A stretch of 64,000 nt of DNA from Leptospira fainei serovar Hurstbridge str. BUT 6 (GTDB taxonomy: Bacteria; Spirochaetota; Leptospiria; Leptospirales; Leptospiraceae). The notes under the pieces were generated by a model. The model was not told the DNA's origin, ran no database searches, and saw only the letters and a program-made list of their open reading frames with translations. This document shows positions 9,592-19,053 of the stretch, piece after piece. Positions within the stretch are counted from its first letter, which is position 1, and the number at the start of each line of letters is the position of its first letter. The stretch spans positions 62,001-126,000 of the forward strand of contig NZ_AKWZ02000009.1 of the NCBI RefSeq assembly GCF_000306235.2, in the 5' to 3' direction. The translations under genes and the position numbers were made by a program.

Positions 9592-10989
9592 ATGGAGAAG
9601 AAAGAAACCCTCGATTCATCGTTGAAAGATATCGTTTCCGTGTGTAAAAGACGCGGCTTCGTTTATCCAGGTTCCGAGATTTACGGAGGACTCTCGAATA
9701 CTTTCGACTACGGCCCGTACGGGGCGGAACTTCTTCATAATTTAAAACGGCTCTGGTGGAAGCATTTTGTTCACTTACGCGAAGATGTCGTAGGTTTAGA
9801 TTCCTCCATTCTTCTGAATCCGAAAGTATGGGAGGCCTCCGGCCACGTTTCGAATTTCAACGATCCTTTGATCGATTGTAAGAATTGTAAAGCCCGCATT
9901 CGAGCGGACAAATTCCTGGAAGATCAAAAAGGGGAAGGAGCAGCGACCGGCCTCACTCTGGAAAAAATGAATCAGGTGATTAAGGAAGGAAACTTTGCCT
10001 GCCCGACTTGCGGGAACCGCGGCACTTTCACCGAGGCGCGCGATTTCAATCTGATGTTCAAAACTTCCCACGGCGCTTCCGCCGAAGACGCGCAGGATAT
10101 CTACCTTCGACCGGAAACCGCTCAAGGGATTTTTATCAATTTTAAGAACGTCGTTTCCACCACAAGACGCAAAATACCGTTCGGGATCGCTCAAATCGGA
10201 AAATCGTTTCGAAACGAAATCATGGCGAGACAGTTCGTATTCAGAACTCGGGAATTCGAACAGATGGAGATGGAATATTTTTGCGAACCTGGAACTCAAA
10301 AAGAATGGTTCTCGCATTGGGTGGACTACTGCTTGCGGTTTTTGACCGATCATGTCGGTCTTCGCAAGGAGAATCTGAAGATCCGCGAGCACGAGAAAGA
10401 GGAATTATCTTTTTATAGCGAAGCTACCTCCGATATCGAATACAAATACGGATTCGGATGGGGAGAACTTTGGGGAATCGCGTCCCGCACCGATTACGAT
10501 CTGACTCAGCACGAAAAATTCTCGGGGGAAGATTTGAAGTACCAAGATCAGGTCGCAAACAAGAAATATATTCCCTACGTCGTTGAACCGGCGTTAGGCT
10601 TAAATCGACTATTCTTAGCTACGGTTACCGATGCGTACTTCGAAGAAAAATTAGCGGATGGGGAGACTAGGACGGTGCTTCGTTTTGCTCCCAAGGTAGC
10701 CCCCGTAAAAATAGGAATCTTCCCTCTGATGAAAAAGGACGGACTTCCCGAATTAGCTCGTTCCATCTTCGCCGATTTATCCTCGCTGGGAAATATGGAG
10801 TACGACGACGGAGGAGCAATCGGAAAACGTTATCGTCGTCAGGATGAAATCGGAACTCCGTATTGCATCACCGTTGATTACGATTCCCTTAAGGATAAGA
10901 CGGTAACCGTTCGAGAAAGGGACAGTATGTCTCAGGAAAGACTGCCGATTGCGGATCTTAAGATGTTCTTTGCGGATAAGATTCTTTAA
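9592..10989 (+). CDS. glyS: Glycyl-tRNA synthetase, single-chain dimeric type
   Basis: Charges tRNA-Gly with glycine. The 465-residue chain is the alpha2-type class II enzyme (sometimes called glyQS), not the bacterial alpha2-beta2 type. The N-terminus (KRRGFVYPGSEIYGG) and DYGPYGAELLHNLKR are diagnostic, motif 2 is visible as FRNEIMARQFVFRTREFEQ, and the C-terminal anticodon-binding domain starts at about residue 360 (APVKIGIFPL). Two CxxC pairs in the insertion (CKNCK at about residues 98-102 and CPTCG near 140) could bind zinc. It stands alone between divergently and convergently placed genes. Confidence 0.95.
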   Translation: MEKKETLDSSLKDIVSVCKRRGFVYPGSEIYGGLSNTFDYGPYGAELLHNLKRLWWKHFVHLREDVVGLDSSILLNPKVWEASGHVSNFNDPLIDCKNCKARIRADKFLEDQKGEGAATGLTLEKMNQVIKEGNFACPTCGNRGTFTEARDFNLMFKTSHGASAEDAQDIYLRPETAQGIFINFKNVVSTTRRKIPFGIAQIGKSFRNEIMARQFVFRTREFEQMEMEYFCEPGTQKEWFSHWVDYCLRFLTDHVGLRKENLKIREHEKEELSFYSEATSDIEYKYGFGWGELWGIASRTDYDLTQHEKFSGEDLKYQDQVANKKYIPYVVEPALGLNRLFLATVTDAYFEEKLADGETRTVLRFAPKVAPVKIGIFPLMKKDGLPELARSIFADLSSLGNMEYDDGGAIGKRYRRQDEIGTPYCITVDYDSLKDKTVTVRERDSMSQERLPIADLKMFFADKIL

Positions 10990-11022
10990 TCTAAGTTTTA
11001 GAATCCTCGTTTTTATAATTCG

Positions 11023-11901
11023 TTAAGGTTTATAATTTCTAATATCGCTCAGACACTCGTCGCCGTAGATCAAAGGTGTGGAAGCATTAAAATTATCCAA
11101 CTGTATGGAATAGTACATAGTACATTTCTTATTCGTGCAATGGGCTCCGTGGGAAAGGTCTTGGTGGGAGGATTGCATAGGGATTCCGTTATTAACGAGT
11201 CCCAAAGCATGACCTAATTCGTGGACAACCGTCGACTGTTCTCCCGATTTCCGATACTGCAAGGGGAAGGTGTTGATAATATCCTTAAATACGAAGACTG
11301 CCGGCGCACCGATATTGAATACCCCTGAAATCGTAATTGCAATGATATTGCTGTCGTTCATTTTCCCTTTCACGAAAACTACAAAGAAATTCGCCGTTTG
11401 AAAATCGGAAGACTTCCGTCTGTATTTGGAAGCTAACGTAACTAAATCAACCACACTCCAAATTTCCTTTCCTTGGCCGGGAAGTTCCTGCATCTCTCCG
11501 GATACTCCGGAAGGAGTCGAAACGGAAACGGAATATCCCCGATTCGCGAAGACATTTTCAAGATTTCTACGAGTAACGTCCCAAACCGGCATGGGGGGAA
11601 CAACGCTAGCAAACGTTCCATCTTCGGGGGTAGCTCCCGTTTCATAGGCGACTTCAACGCCGACGCTTCTTACCGTCGAAAAATAGACGGCCGAACGATC
11701 CGGGTCTTGGGATATTACGTAATCTAAAACGATAAAATCGAGTAACGGGGCCGGAAGACTATCATGGTTGTTTTGGCAATTGGCAAAGGCGAAAAGCGAT
11801 GCGAATAAAAATCCGCTAAGAAAGGCCTTGCTAATCATCGTATTTAAAAACACTCGACTGGCGGTTTTTTGCGCAGAAAATGTCCGTAATCGAATTTTCA
11901 C
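11023..11901 (-). CDS. Secreted or lipid-anchored zinc metalloprotease with HELGH motif
   Basis: The 292-residue protein carries HELGHALGLVNNG at about residues 228-240, a zincin active-site helix with Glu as general base. The usual third metzincin ligand position is Asn, but a downstream SSHQD/HGAHC stretch and a CTMYYS segment (Met-turn-like) could complete the site. A hydrophobic segment ending in FANC suggests a lipoprotein. Two starts are possible: ATG 11901 with a good AAGGGGTG site, or ATG 11838, which gives a compact signal peptide (MISKAFLSGFLFASLFAFANC). The longer frame is reported because of its ribosome binding site. The substrate is unknown. Confidence 0.75.
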   Translation of the reverse strand: MKIRLRTFSAQKTASRVFLNTMISKAFLSGFLFASLFAFANCQNNHDSLPAPLLDFIVLDYVISQDPDRSAVYFSTVRSVGVEVAYETGATPEDGTFASVVPPMPVWDVTRRNLENVFANRGYSVSVSTPSGVSGEMQELPGQGKEIWSVVDLVTLASKYRRKSSDFQTANFFVVFVKGKMNDSNIIAITISGVFNIGAPAVFVFKDIINTFPLQYRKSGEQSTVVHELGHALGLVNNGIPMQSSHQDLSHGAHCTNKKCTMYYSIQLDNFNASTPLIYGDECLSDIRNYKP

Positions 11902-11960
11902 CCCTTCGATAACACTAAAGATTAATCCTAAATCAAGTTTCTTTTTTCATCAGCAAGATA

Positions 11961-12446
11961 ATGAATACCAAAGATTTTATCATAAAACCCGTTTTACCGG
12001 AGCAGCGGGAGGCGGCGATCGAGCTAGTGAATCAGTTCTTTCGATTCATCAACAAACTCACGTTAGACGGCGTATTTCGAATCCGACCAAGAGCGGCTGC
12101 CAAAATGGTGGACATATATCTGAAGCTACGGGGGACGGAAAAAATAGTTTTTCTAGGCGGCTTTCTTGGAGAAGAGTTGGTTTCCATACTGATTGCAAGA
12201 GTCGAAGATAAACCGTATCTTGAAGAGGAAAAAAATCTTTATATCGACCTCGCCATAACGAAACAAGGAAAACGAAGATCCGGCTTCATGAAACCTCTGG
12301 TAGAAGCTACATTCGAGTGGGCAAAATTAAACGGAATTAAGGCGATCGAGTTACGTGCAATCGCCGAAAACGAAAATGCAGTGGCCTTCTGGAAATCCTT
12401 AGGCTTCGATCCTTTCTATATTCGTTTTCGAAAGTTAGTCGATTAA
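11961..12446 (+). CDS. GNAT-family N-acetyltransferase
   Basis: The 161-residue protein has the GNAT fold pattern: a central strand region (LYIDLAITKQGKRRSGFMKPLV) matching the acetyl-CoA-binding motif A, and a C-terminal motif B (ELRAIAENENAVAFWKSLGF) in which a conserved Asn and the Trp-Lys-Ser-Leu-Gly-Phe end are typical. It would transfer an acyl group from acyl-CoA to an amine, with unknown acceptor. It diverges from the HELGH metalloprotease gene across about 60 bp. Confidence 0.85.
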   Translation: MNTKDFIIKPVLPEQREAAIELVNQFFRFINKLTLDGVFRIRPRAAAKMVDIYLKLRGTEKIVFLGGFLGEELVSILIARVEDKPYLEEEKNLYIDLAITKQGKRRSGFMKPLVEATFEWAKLNGIKAIELRAIAENENAVAFWKSLGFDPFYIRFRKLVD

Positions 12447-12493
12447 CTACAACCAAACTTATTAGAAGTTTTTTATTTTCTTTTCGCTTACGA

Positions 12494-13054
12494 CTAACGC
12501 AATATCCGTTTCTCGTTATTTGCTTCGATTGCAAAACATAAGGCTTCCAAGGATTTTTTTAAGAGATCGGTGCATTCCGAATCCGCCAAAATTTCCGTTT
12601 CCGTGATCTCTTTGCCCGCCAACGGTATCGTTAGAGAAGCCTCCCGAATAACCGTCGCAGACATTACTGTCACGATTTCCAAAAGCGAATCGTAAGCAAG
12701 TTTGGCCCGTTTTGACGCACTCAAGATTGCGACCGGTTTATCAATGAATTCGCCGCTCCCGACAACCCAGTCGAGCGCATTCTTTAAAACGCCCGTAATT
12801 CCATGAGCGTATTCCGGGCTTGCAATTATGATCGCGTCTGCCGATCGCAATTCGGAACGAAAATCCAAAACGCTCCAGGATTCCTGCCCTTCTAAATCAG
12901 GATTAAAAAGCGGTAGACTTCCCATTCCTTCGTAAATCTGAATTTGTGCGAATTCCGGAGCTAATCTCGTCGCCGCAGAAAGTAAGGCTTTATTTACGGA
13001 GCCGGATCGTAAGCTACCTACGATACCCAGAATTTTAACAGTAGAACTTGCCAA
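12494..13054 (-). CDS. NAD(P)H-dependent FMN reductase family protein
   Basis: A flavodoxin-fold protein of 186 aa. The phosphate-binding start ILGIVGSLRSGSVNKAL and the central SPEYAHGITGVLKNALDW are hallmarks of the NADPH-dependent FMN reductase family (PF03358; azoreductase, chromate and quinone reductase relatives). The only plausible start in frame is TTG at 13054, with AAGG about 13 nt upstream and no ATG near the conserved beginning. It is convergent with the GNAT gene and appears monocistronic. Confidence 0.88.
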   Translation of the reverse strand: MASSTVKILGIVGSLRSGSVNKALLSAATRLAPEFAQIQIYEGMGSLPLFNPDLEGQESWSVLDFRSELRSADAIIIASPEYAHGITGVLKNALDWVVGSGEFIDKPVAILSASKRAKLAYDSLLEIVTVMSATVIREASLTIPLAGKEITETEILADSECTDLLKKSLEALCFAIEANNEKRILR

Positions 13055-13405
13055 GAAATATAAACCTTCGATGGAATAATGAGTCTTTGAACGAAAGCTG
13101 ACCGCACGTTAAAAGCTATACTCAATAAGACTTTAATTCGGATAGTTTGTTCACCCAAAAATAAGGTATAAACGAAGAAATTGGCGTTTTTATGTTCCTG
13201 GATTGTCCCTGTCATGGGAGCGAATTCAATATGGATTTACGTCGAAATTGCGCGGATTTTCGGAATAAAAAGAATTCCTCATGGAAATTTTTCTATTTTA
13301 CCATATTCTATATTCATGATATGTATATCAAATTCGTATAATTTAATAGAATTTGAACATATTAAAATCTAACGCTTATAATAAGACTCCTTAAAGGACC
13401 ATAAA
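13055..13405. other. Intergenic region, AT-rich
   Basis: About 350 bp between the divergent FMN reductase and the receiver/HATPase gene. The right half is AT-rich and should hold the promoter of the signalling gene. Short open frames here show no recognisable protein, and I see no tRNA or hairpin of note. Confidence 0.4.
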
Positions 13406-14686
13406 ATGGACCAAACTCGGCGATATTCTGAACAAATCAACCGGCCAGGAATCAAAATATTATTGGATGGACCGATCCTAATCATTGAAGATTCTGAAGA
13501 AATCGCTCAGCTTTATTCCTCCTATTGTAAACGACTTGGAATAGATTGCGAAATCGCTGAAAACGGAGTCGTAGGTCTCGAGAAAGCTAATAAGAAATCC
13601 TACTCCCTGTATATTGTGGATCTGATGATGCCGGTAATGGACGGAAAAACCTTCGTCCAGAAATTAAAGGAGATTCAGCCGGAAGCATATATTATCATAG
13701 AAACCTCCATCGACGAATCCGAAGAGGTAATCGACATAATGAAACTGGGAGTAGTGGATTATCTGATTAAGCCGATTCTTCCGGATCCTTTTTTCAATTC
13801 CATCAGGAAGGCGGCGGAAAAACGCATAGAATCCAAGACGGAAAAGGAAATAGAGGGAATCGAAACGCAGCAACTTCGCAATCAATTGGATTGGCTTACG
13901 TTTAAGGAATCCCAAAGAAAATCCAGCAGGGAGTCATGGGAGATCTCCTCTTTGTACTCTTTAAAAACTTCTCTTTCACAAGGTTCCGGGATCGGTGCGT
14001 TAATTACATTATTAGATATGCTAAAATTATCCCAAAAGGACGCAGGCTCCGAATATCTCGTCAATAAGGAAACTTTAGATTTAATTTACGCGAATCAACA
14101 AGTCGGGAAAAACATACTCTCCGGAATATCCGACCTCCTCGATATCGTACAAAGAGAACCGAATTTCGAAACCATTAGAGCATCCGAATTATTAAGTCAT
14201 GTAAAAGAAAAATCTGCCCGTCTCTCGCCTATCTTTAAATCCAAAAATGTGGCTCTAAATTTTCCCGATCTAAAAAGTGATCCTGTTTTAGAAATCGAAC
14301 TCGACTCCTTCTCTATGGCCACCGATGAGTTACTACTGAACGCCTGCAAATATTGCGTTGCAAATACGAGCATAGACGTATTTGCAAGCGTGGTCCAAGG
14401 GTATTTCTGTATCGCCGTCAAAAATATCGTTGAGAAAGTGAGCGCAGGAATCGAAGAAAAATTTGAGAATCTGGTCGTTCAACCTTTCTTCCGAGTTCTT
14501 CCGCCAGTGGAAGAAGCGGCGGATTTCGAAAGATTCGGACTCGGTCTCGGCCTAACGGCAGTGGACTACATAACACATAAACATAACGGAATGTTCTTTA
14601 TTCACAATGCAAAGGACCATACGACTAACACTGTCAGACTTTCGGTGCTTGCGGAACTTTTCTTGCCGTTGAACCATAAGCCCTGA
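13406..14686 (+). CDS. Response-regulator receiver fused to a histidine-kinase-like ATPase domain
   Basis: The 426-residue cytoplasmic protein begins with a receiver domain (about 22-145) with acidic residues Glu28/Asp29, phospho-acceptor Asp72 in IVDLMMP, and the conserved Lys in YLIKP. The C-terminal domain (about 260-420) is HATPase_c-like: the N-box is DELLLNACKYC and the G-box is GLGLGLTAVDY. Between them, where kinases carry the phospho-accepting H-box (HE-RTPL), the sequence reads SLKTSLSQGSGIGALITLL, without histidine. It may dephosphorylate or signal through another protein rather than autophosphorylate conventionally. No transmembrane segments are present, and it stands alone. Confidence 0.85.
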   Translation: MDQTRRYSEQINRPGIKILLDGPILIIEDSEEIAQLYSSYCKRLGIDCEIAENGVVGLEKANKKSYSLYIVDLMMPVMDGKTFVQKLKEIQPEAYIIIETSIDESEEVIDIMKLGVVDYLIKPILPDPFFNSIRKAAEKRIESKTEKEIEGIETQQLRNQLDWLTFKESQRKSSRESWEISSLYSLKTSLSQGSGIGALITLLDMLKLSQKDAGSEYLVNKETLDLIYANQQVGKNILSGISDLLDIVQREPNFETIRASELLSHVKEKSARLSPIFKSKNVALNFPDLKSDPVLEIELDSFSMATDELLLNACKYCVANTSIDVFASVVQGYFCIAVKNIVEKVSAGIEEKFENLVVQPFFRVLPPVEEAADFERFGLGLGLTAVDYITHKHNGMFFIHNAKDHTTNTVRLSVLAELFLPLNHKP

Positions 14687-14759
14687 AACAAAGGCTGGGC
14701 AACGGCAACTCGTCGAATAAACTATATCTCGTTTTCGATTCGAATGAAAACTAAACTCT

Positions 14760-15341
14760 CTAACCGTTGTTAAAATAGGAAATTGTCGCCGTTCCGAGAC
14801 CGGTTCCGACCGGTAAGGCTGTATTATTCGATGCTGAAACCGTATGTGAATAATTGCATGAGTCTATATACCCGAAGTTGGTGATATAAATACTGATCGT
14901 TGCCGATCCATTACTGAAATCCTGAGGATATTGGACCGTATATGTATTAGAAGTCGGAGCAGCTCCGGGAAAATTAAACGAGTCCATTACGTTCAATGCC
15001 GTACAGTTTTTTTGGATTAAAATCGTCACGTTTGTCGAAGCGGCAACTGATGCAGCTACGATCTGGTAATTAACCGTATACGTCGATTGCGTAAGTGAAA
15101 TAAGCCCCGACGGCGTGTTTGCCAGGGAAAAAGTCCCTCCGTTCGGCCGATTTCCGGAAAGAGATAGCCCCAATAAACCTAAAGTAGTGTCAGTCTGGCT
15201 GGAATTCTTAGCCACTTTATTCGTCTCGGACTCGGTGACGAGTAAAGCGCCGCAGTTGAGAAAAAAGACCGCAAGCAATAGACATGCGAAGATCTCAAGG
15301 CGAGATAGACATAAGGCTTTATTCTTTTTCAAATACTTCAT
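14760..15341 (-). CDS. Leptospiral lipoprotein of unknown function
   Basis: The 193-residue protein has a basic n-region, a hydrophobic core and the lipobox FFLNC, predicting lipidation at about Cys30. The mature part is rich in Ser, Thr, Asn and Gly with many short beta-like stretches and only two further cysteines. The start ATG has AGGG about 8 nt upstream. No family is recognised. It lies downstream of nothing on its strand, and a strong terminator sits between its 5' side and the pyrophosphatase gene. Confidence 0.75.
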   Translation of the reverse strand: MKYLKKNKALCLSRLEIFACLLLAVFFLNCGALLVTESETNKVAKNSSQTDTTLGLLGLSLSGNRPNGGTFSLANTPSGLISLTQSTYTVNYQIVAASVAASTNVTILIQKNCTALNVMDSFNFPGAAPTSNTYTVQYPQDFSNGSATISIYITNFGYIDSCNYSHTVSASNNTALPVGTGLGTATISYFNNG

Positions 15342-15483
15342 TTTAACCCTGGCTATAGCCGCTAGCCGCCTTTAGTATAACCTCTAGTCCGAAATCGTTC
15401 AACCTAATTCTTTTCTTTCATTCTATTTAAGAATTTTCTAAATCGTTAAAAATCGACCAGGAAATAAAAAAATACTATGAGAC

Positions 15484-15513
15484 AAAAAAGGGGACCGAAT
15501 TGGCCCCCTTTTT
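15484..15513. terminator. Rho-independent terminator, A- and T-flanked hairpin
   Basis: GGGGACC (15490-15496) pairs with GGCCCCC (15502-15508), with one mismatch, around GAATT, preceded by six A and followed by five T. On the minus strand it lies just after the pyrophosphatase coding end (15583) and would terminate it; the A/T flanks make it potentially bidirectional. A second small palindrome (TCCCTCGTTCGAGGGA) follows at 15517-15532. Confidence 0.8.
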
Positions 15514-15582
15514 CCATCCCTCGTTCGAGGGATCCTCTCCATCGAACATCTTCGAATGAAGAATCCCTTATGAAGAAGATTC

Positions 15583-17697
15583 CTAATGGAATAGTCTTAA
15601 CAAGAGTCCGCCCTGTTGAACAAAGAACTCTGCAAAGACAAGGCTGGTAATCGCCATGAGCTTGATAAGGATATTGATCGAAGGCCCGGAAGTATCCTTT
15701 AACGGATCACCGACGGTATCCCCTACTACTGCAGCTTTATGCTGATCCGAGCCTTTACCGCCTGCCATTTTCTCGATATATTTCTTGGCATTATCCCAAC
15801 CGCCTCCGGAGTTTGCGGAAGAAATCGCAAGAACCACTCCGGCAACAAGAGCTCCCGCGAGAACCCCTGCAAGAGATTTGATACCGAAAAGGTAACCTAC
15901 AACGATAGGCGTTAATAGAACAAGCAAACCTGGCAGAATCATTTCGCGGAGCGCGGCTGACGTTGAAATATCAACGCAACGTTTGTAATCAGGCTTAGCT
16001 TTACCTTCCATGATTCCGGGTATTTCGCGGAATTGCTTCCTAACTTCCTCCACCATATCAACGGCGGCTTTACCGACGGATTTCATCGTCATTGCGGTAA
16101 AAACGAAAGGTAGCATCGCCCCGAATAATAAACCGCCGAACACTTCTGCGTTTAAAATGTCCAGGCCGACCGTGCCGGTTCTCGTAATAAAAGCAGCAAA
16201 GAGAGCTAGCGAAGTAAGCGCCGCCGATCCGATAGCAAAACCTTTACCGATTGCAGCAGTGGTATTTCCCGCGGCGTCAAGAGTATCCGTACGGTTCCGA
16301 ACTTCTTTACCAAGTTCCGCCATTTCCGCAATTCCACCTGCGTTATCCGAAACGGGTCCGTAAGCGTCGATTGTCAGTCCGATAGCGATCGTGGAAATCA
16401 TCCCGAGCGCAGCGATGGCAATTCCGTACATTCCGGCTAAAAGATTCGCAGTTACGATCGTGATAACCAATAGGATCACCGGAACCACCGAGCTTTGATA
16501 ACCTAAAGCCAGGCCGTAAATAATATTCGTGGCTGCACCGGTTTTGGAAGCCTCCACGACTTCGCGAACCGGTTTATAGGAATGCGAAGTGTAATACTCC
16601 GTAATTAATCCGATAAACATTCCCGAGAATAAACCGACGATTAAGGAAACATAAACATTCCATTTCGTAATCGTTTTACCCGCGATCTCGAAAGAATCGG
16701 TCATATAAATATCGGTCACGAAATACATAATCGCAGCAACTAGAAGAGTCGAAACCCAAAGTTGAATCTTTAAAACTGTCTCGACGTTACCGCCTTCTTT
16801 TACACGAGCGATAAACGAAGTTAAAAGAGAAGCAGGAATTCCGAAAGCCGAAATCAATAACGGATATAAAAGAGCATCGGTGTTTCCGGAAAGACCGGCC
16901 GCCGTAGCTCCGATCACAAGTGCAGCGCAGGTAGCTTCCGCACAAGAACCGAATAAATCGGCCCCCATTCCTGCCACATCGCCCACGTTATCGCCGACAT
17001 TATCCGCGATCGTTGCAGGGTTTCGAGGGTCATCTTCCGGAATTCCTTTCTCGACTTTACCGACCAAATCCGCGCCGACGTCGGCCGCCTTAGTATAAAT
17101 TCCACCGCCGACTCGACCAAAAAGTGCGACAGCCGATCCGCCCAAACCGAATCCGGCCAGCGCTTCCATTAAGAAGAGCTTGCTGACATTCGGAAACATA
17201 CTTGTGTAGAGAAGGAAAAGACCGATCATTCCAAGAACCGCTAGCCCGACTAAACCGAAACCCATTACTGCGCCGGAATCGAAAGCGACTCGGAAGGCTT
17301 TTGCCATGGAAGTTTTTGCGGCTTGGGCGGTTCTAACATTTCCGGCAGTGGCAATCTTCATCCCGATAAAGCCGGAAAGGCAGGAAATGACTGCTCCGGA
17401 AACGAAAGCGATGGCCGTAAAAAGGCCGTCGTTAAAGTCAACCGATTCCGGGTTATCTAAAAGAAAGAAGATCAACAAGGCCATAAAGCCGATGAACAGG
17501 GAAATAGTTTTATATTCCCGAACCAGGAAGGCCATAGCGCCTTCAGAAATAGCGGAGGAGATCTCGACCAGTTTTTTGGATTCTTGGTCTTTACCGCCCT
17601 CGGTTCCGATGGTAATCCTGGTGACCTTAAGTGCGTAAACTACGGCGGTCAAAATTGCCAGGACGGCCAAGGACAGAATAATCGTTACCGAATTCAT
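15583..17697 (-). CDS. hppA: Membrane-bound proton/sodium-translocating pyrophosphatase
   Basis: Hydrolyses pyrophosphate and uses the energy to pump H+ or Na+ across the inner membrane. The 704 aa and roughly 15-16 hydrophobic helices match the family. The pyrophosphate-binding stretch is present: [18 protein letters not shown], then [19 protein letters not shown], then [15 protein letters not shown] near the C-terminus. At the position that distinguishes K+-dependent from K+-independent enzymes, the motif [10 protein letters not shown] carries Ala rather than Lys, which by published work on this family points to the K+-dependent class. Ion specificity (H+ versus Na+) cannot be settled by eye. 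Monocistronic, followed by a strong terminator. Confidence 0.95.
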   Translation of the reverse strand: MNSVTIILSLAVLAILTAVVYALKVTRITIGTEGGKDQESKKLVEISSAISEGAMAFLVREYKTISLFIGFMALLIFFLLDNPESVDFNDGLFTAIAFVSGAVISCLSGFIGMKIATAGNVRTAQAAKTSMAKAFRVAFDSGAVMGFGLVGLAVLGMIGLFLLYTSMFPNVSKLFLMEALAGFGLGGSAVALFGRVGGGIYTKAADVGADLVGKVEKGIPEDDPRNPATIADNVGDNVGDVAGMGADLFGSCAEATCAALVIGATAAGLSGNTDALLYPLLISAFGIPASLLTSFIARVKEGGNVETVLKIQLWVSTLLVAAIMYFVTDIYMTDSFEIAGKTITKWNVYVSLIVGLFSGMFIGLITEYYTSHSYKPVREVVEASKTGAATNIIYGLALGYQSSVVPVILLVITIVTANLLAGMYGIAIAALGMISTIAIGLTIDAYGPVSDNAGGIAEMAELGKEVRNRTDTLDAAGNTTAAIGKGFAIGSAALTSLALFAAFITRTGTVGLDILNAEVFGGLLFGAMLPFVFTAMTMKSVGKAAVDMVEEVRKQFREIPGIMEGKAKPDYKRCVDISTSAALREMILPGLLVLLTPIVVGYLFGIKSLAGVLAGALVAGVVLAISSANSGGGWDNAKKYIEKMAGGKGSDQHKAAVVGDTVGDPLKDTSGPSINILIKLMAITSLVFAEFFVQQGGLLLRLFH

Positions 17698-17842
17698 TCA
17701 GAGAAACCTCTTGTTTTTTTTAAAATGTCCGATGGGTTAAAAAGATGGGAATGAGCATTTTTTTCGGCACGGCAGATCTTGGTTGCATACGAATGCATTC
17801 GACCGTGAACACGAAGCTTACACTCCAAGGTGGGCTCCGGTA

Positions 17843-19015
17843 ATGCGACGCACATTTTCCATTTGGTTCTTTCTAGTTATTTGCACTATAAAATCCGTCC
17901 TGCCCTTGAATTCAACCTTTTCTTGGGAGGAGCTCCTACAGCAAGCCGCGGAAGAAGTCCGGAGAGGGCGGTATGAACAGGCTCTAGAAAAACTCAGAAT
18001 CGCGGATGAGACCGGAGAAGCAAGGGACTTCCGATATTACTGGGTCCTCGGGAAAGCCCAATTAGGTCAAGGCAGCGAATTGGACGCATTGCGGAATTTT
18101 CGGCTTAGCTTACAGCTCCAGCCCGATCAACAACCTCTATTAAGGGAAATGACGGAGCTCTATGATAGACTTCGCCTTCCCGATAAAGCCCTGGAAACGG
18201 CCCGAGTGATCCTATCTAAGCAGCCGGCCGATGCGGAACTTCGTTATCGTGCAATGATTTGGGCCTCGCGGACCGGAGATTTACAATATTACAAAATTGC
18301 ATTGCAGGAATTAGAGACATCTAACCCTTATGCTTCCGAAGAACGAGCCCTTCTGGACGAAATTCGGACTTTACAATCCGGGAAAAAAGACGACGAAGTC
18401 ATTTCTCGTTGTCGTAAGTTCCTTCCCTTTTTTCCGCAAAATAAGGATCTGCATCGAATCTGCTTGCTCTCCTACAAAAACAAGGATCCGAAATTATTCG
18501 AAGACGGATTGATCCGCCGGGCGGTCGTTTTTCGGGAAGATCCAGTTTTTCAACATGTTCTCGCCATGGAATATTTGGATCAAAAAAGATATATGGATTC
18601 TTGCGCCTTGGCAAGACGCGCATTACTCTTAGCTTTACAACAAACCGCCTTTCCGGAAAAAGATTATCTCGTCCCGATTCGAAGAATCTATCTCCAAAAC
18701 GGATCGGTCAACGACACGCTCGCAATGGACTTATTAGAGGAAGTTCTTCTAAAGAAGAAGCGACTTTCTTCGGACGAATGGGAGACGTTGCTTAAGCAAA
18801 CTCGATTTAATTGGGAAATTCTTAGCTTTGCGATTTCCAAAATGTTGAAATCAGATAGGACTGACGATTCGAATAGAATGATTTCCCGTTTGCGGGAACG
18901 ATATTTGTCCCTAAGAGGCCCCGAAAGAGAGAAAGATCTGTCTAGATTCGCCGGCCCTTATTATCTGGATAAGAGCTTTGAAACGTTTTTAGAAAACGCG
19001 TCCGTGGAAGAATGA
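17843..19015 (+). CDS. Exported tetratricopeptide-repeat protein
   Basis: The start is placed at ATG 17843 (390 aa), which gives a clean signal peptide (MRRTFSIWFFLVICTIKSVLPL) and has AAGGTGGG upstream; a longer TTG-initiated frame from 17783 adds only unconserved residues. Residues about 25-150 form TPR-like helix pairs (RRGRYEQALEKLRIADETGE, WVLGKAQLGQGSELDALRNF). The rest stays helical and charged. It is probably a periplasmic or envelope scaffold protein. It diverges from hppA and ends at an inverted repeat shared with the convergent lipoprotein gene. Confidence 0.8.
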   Translation: MRRTFSIWFFLVICTIKSVLPLNSTFSWEELLQQAAEEVRRGRYEQALEKLRIADETGEARDFRYYWVLGKAQLGQGSELDALRNFRLSLQLQPDQQPLLREMTELYDRLRLPDKALETARVILSKQPADAELRYRAMIWASRTGDLQYYKIALQELETSNPYASEERALLDEIRTLQSGKKDDEVISRCRKFLPFFPQNKDLHRICLLSYKNKDPKLFEDGLIRRAVVFREDPVFQHVLAMEYLDQKRYMDSCALARRALLLALQQTAFPEKDYLVPIRRIYLQNGSVNDTLAMDLLEEVLLKKKRLSSDEWETLLKQTRFNWEILSFAISKMLKSDRTDDSNRMISRLRERYLSLRGPEREKDLSRFAGPYYLDKSFETFLENASVEE

Positions 19016-19048
19016 AAGGCTCGGCCTTCCAAGCAAAACGCGAGCCTT
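19016..19048. terminator. Probable terminator between convergent genes
   Basis: AAGGCTCG (19016-19023) and CGAGCCTT (19041-19048) form a perfect 8-bp stem around a 17-nt loop, followed on the plus strand by CGATTTTATTTA. It lies directly after the TPR gene stop and 6 bp before the end of the convergent TRL-like gene. Confidence 0.6.
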
Positions 19049-19053
19049 CGATT

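Noticed and set aside
9796..10392. 198-residue frame antisense to glyS
   Set aside because: Lies wholly inside an intact essential gene on the other strand and shows no family, signal or ribosome binding site.
11768..12211. 147-residue plus-strand frame across the GNAT start
   Set aside because: Overlaps the metalloprotease start and the GNAT gene in another frame and has no recognisable domain.
13181..13372. 63-residue frame before the receiver/HATPase gene
   Set aside because: Low-complexity AT-rich frame without signal or motif.
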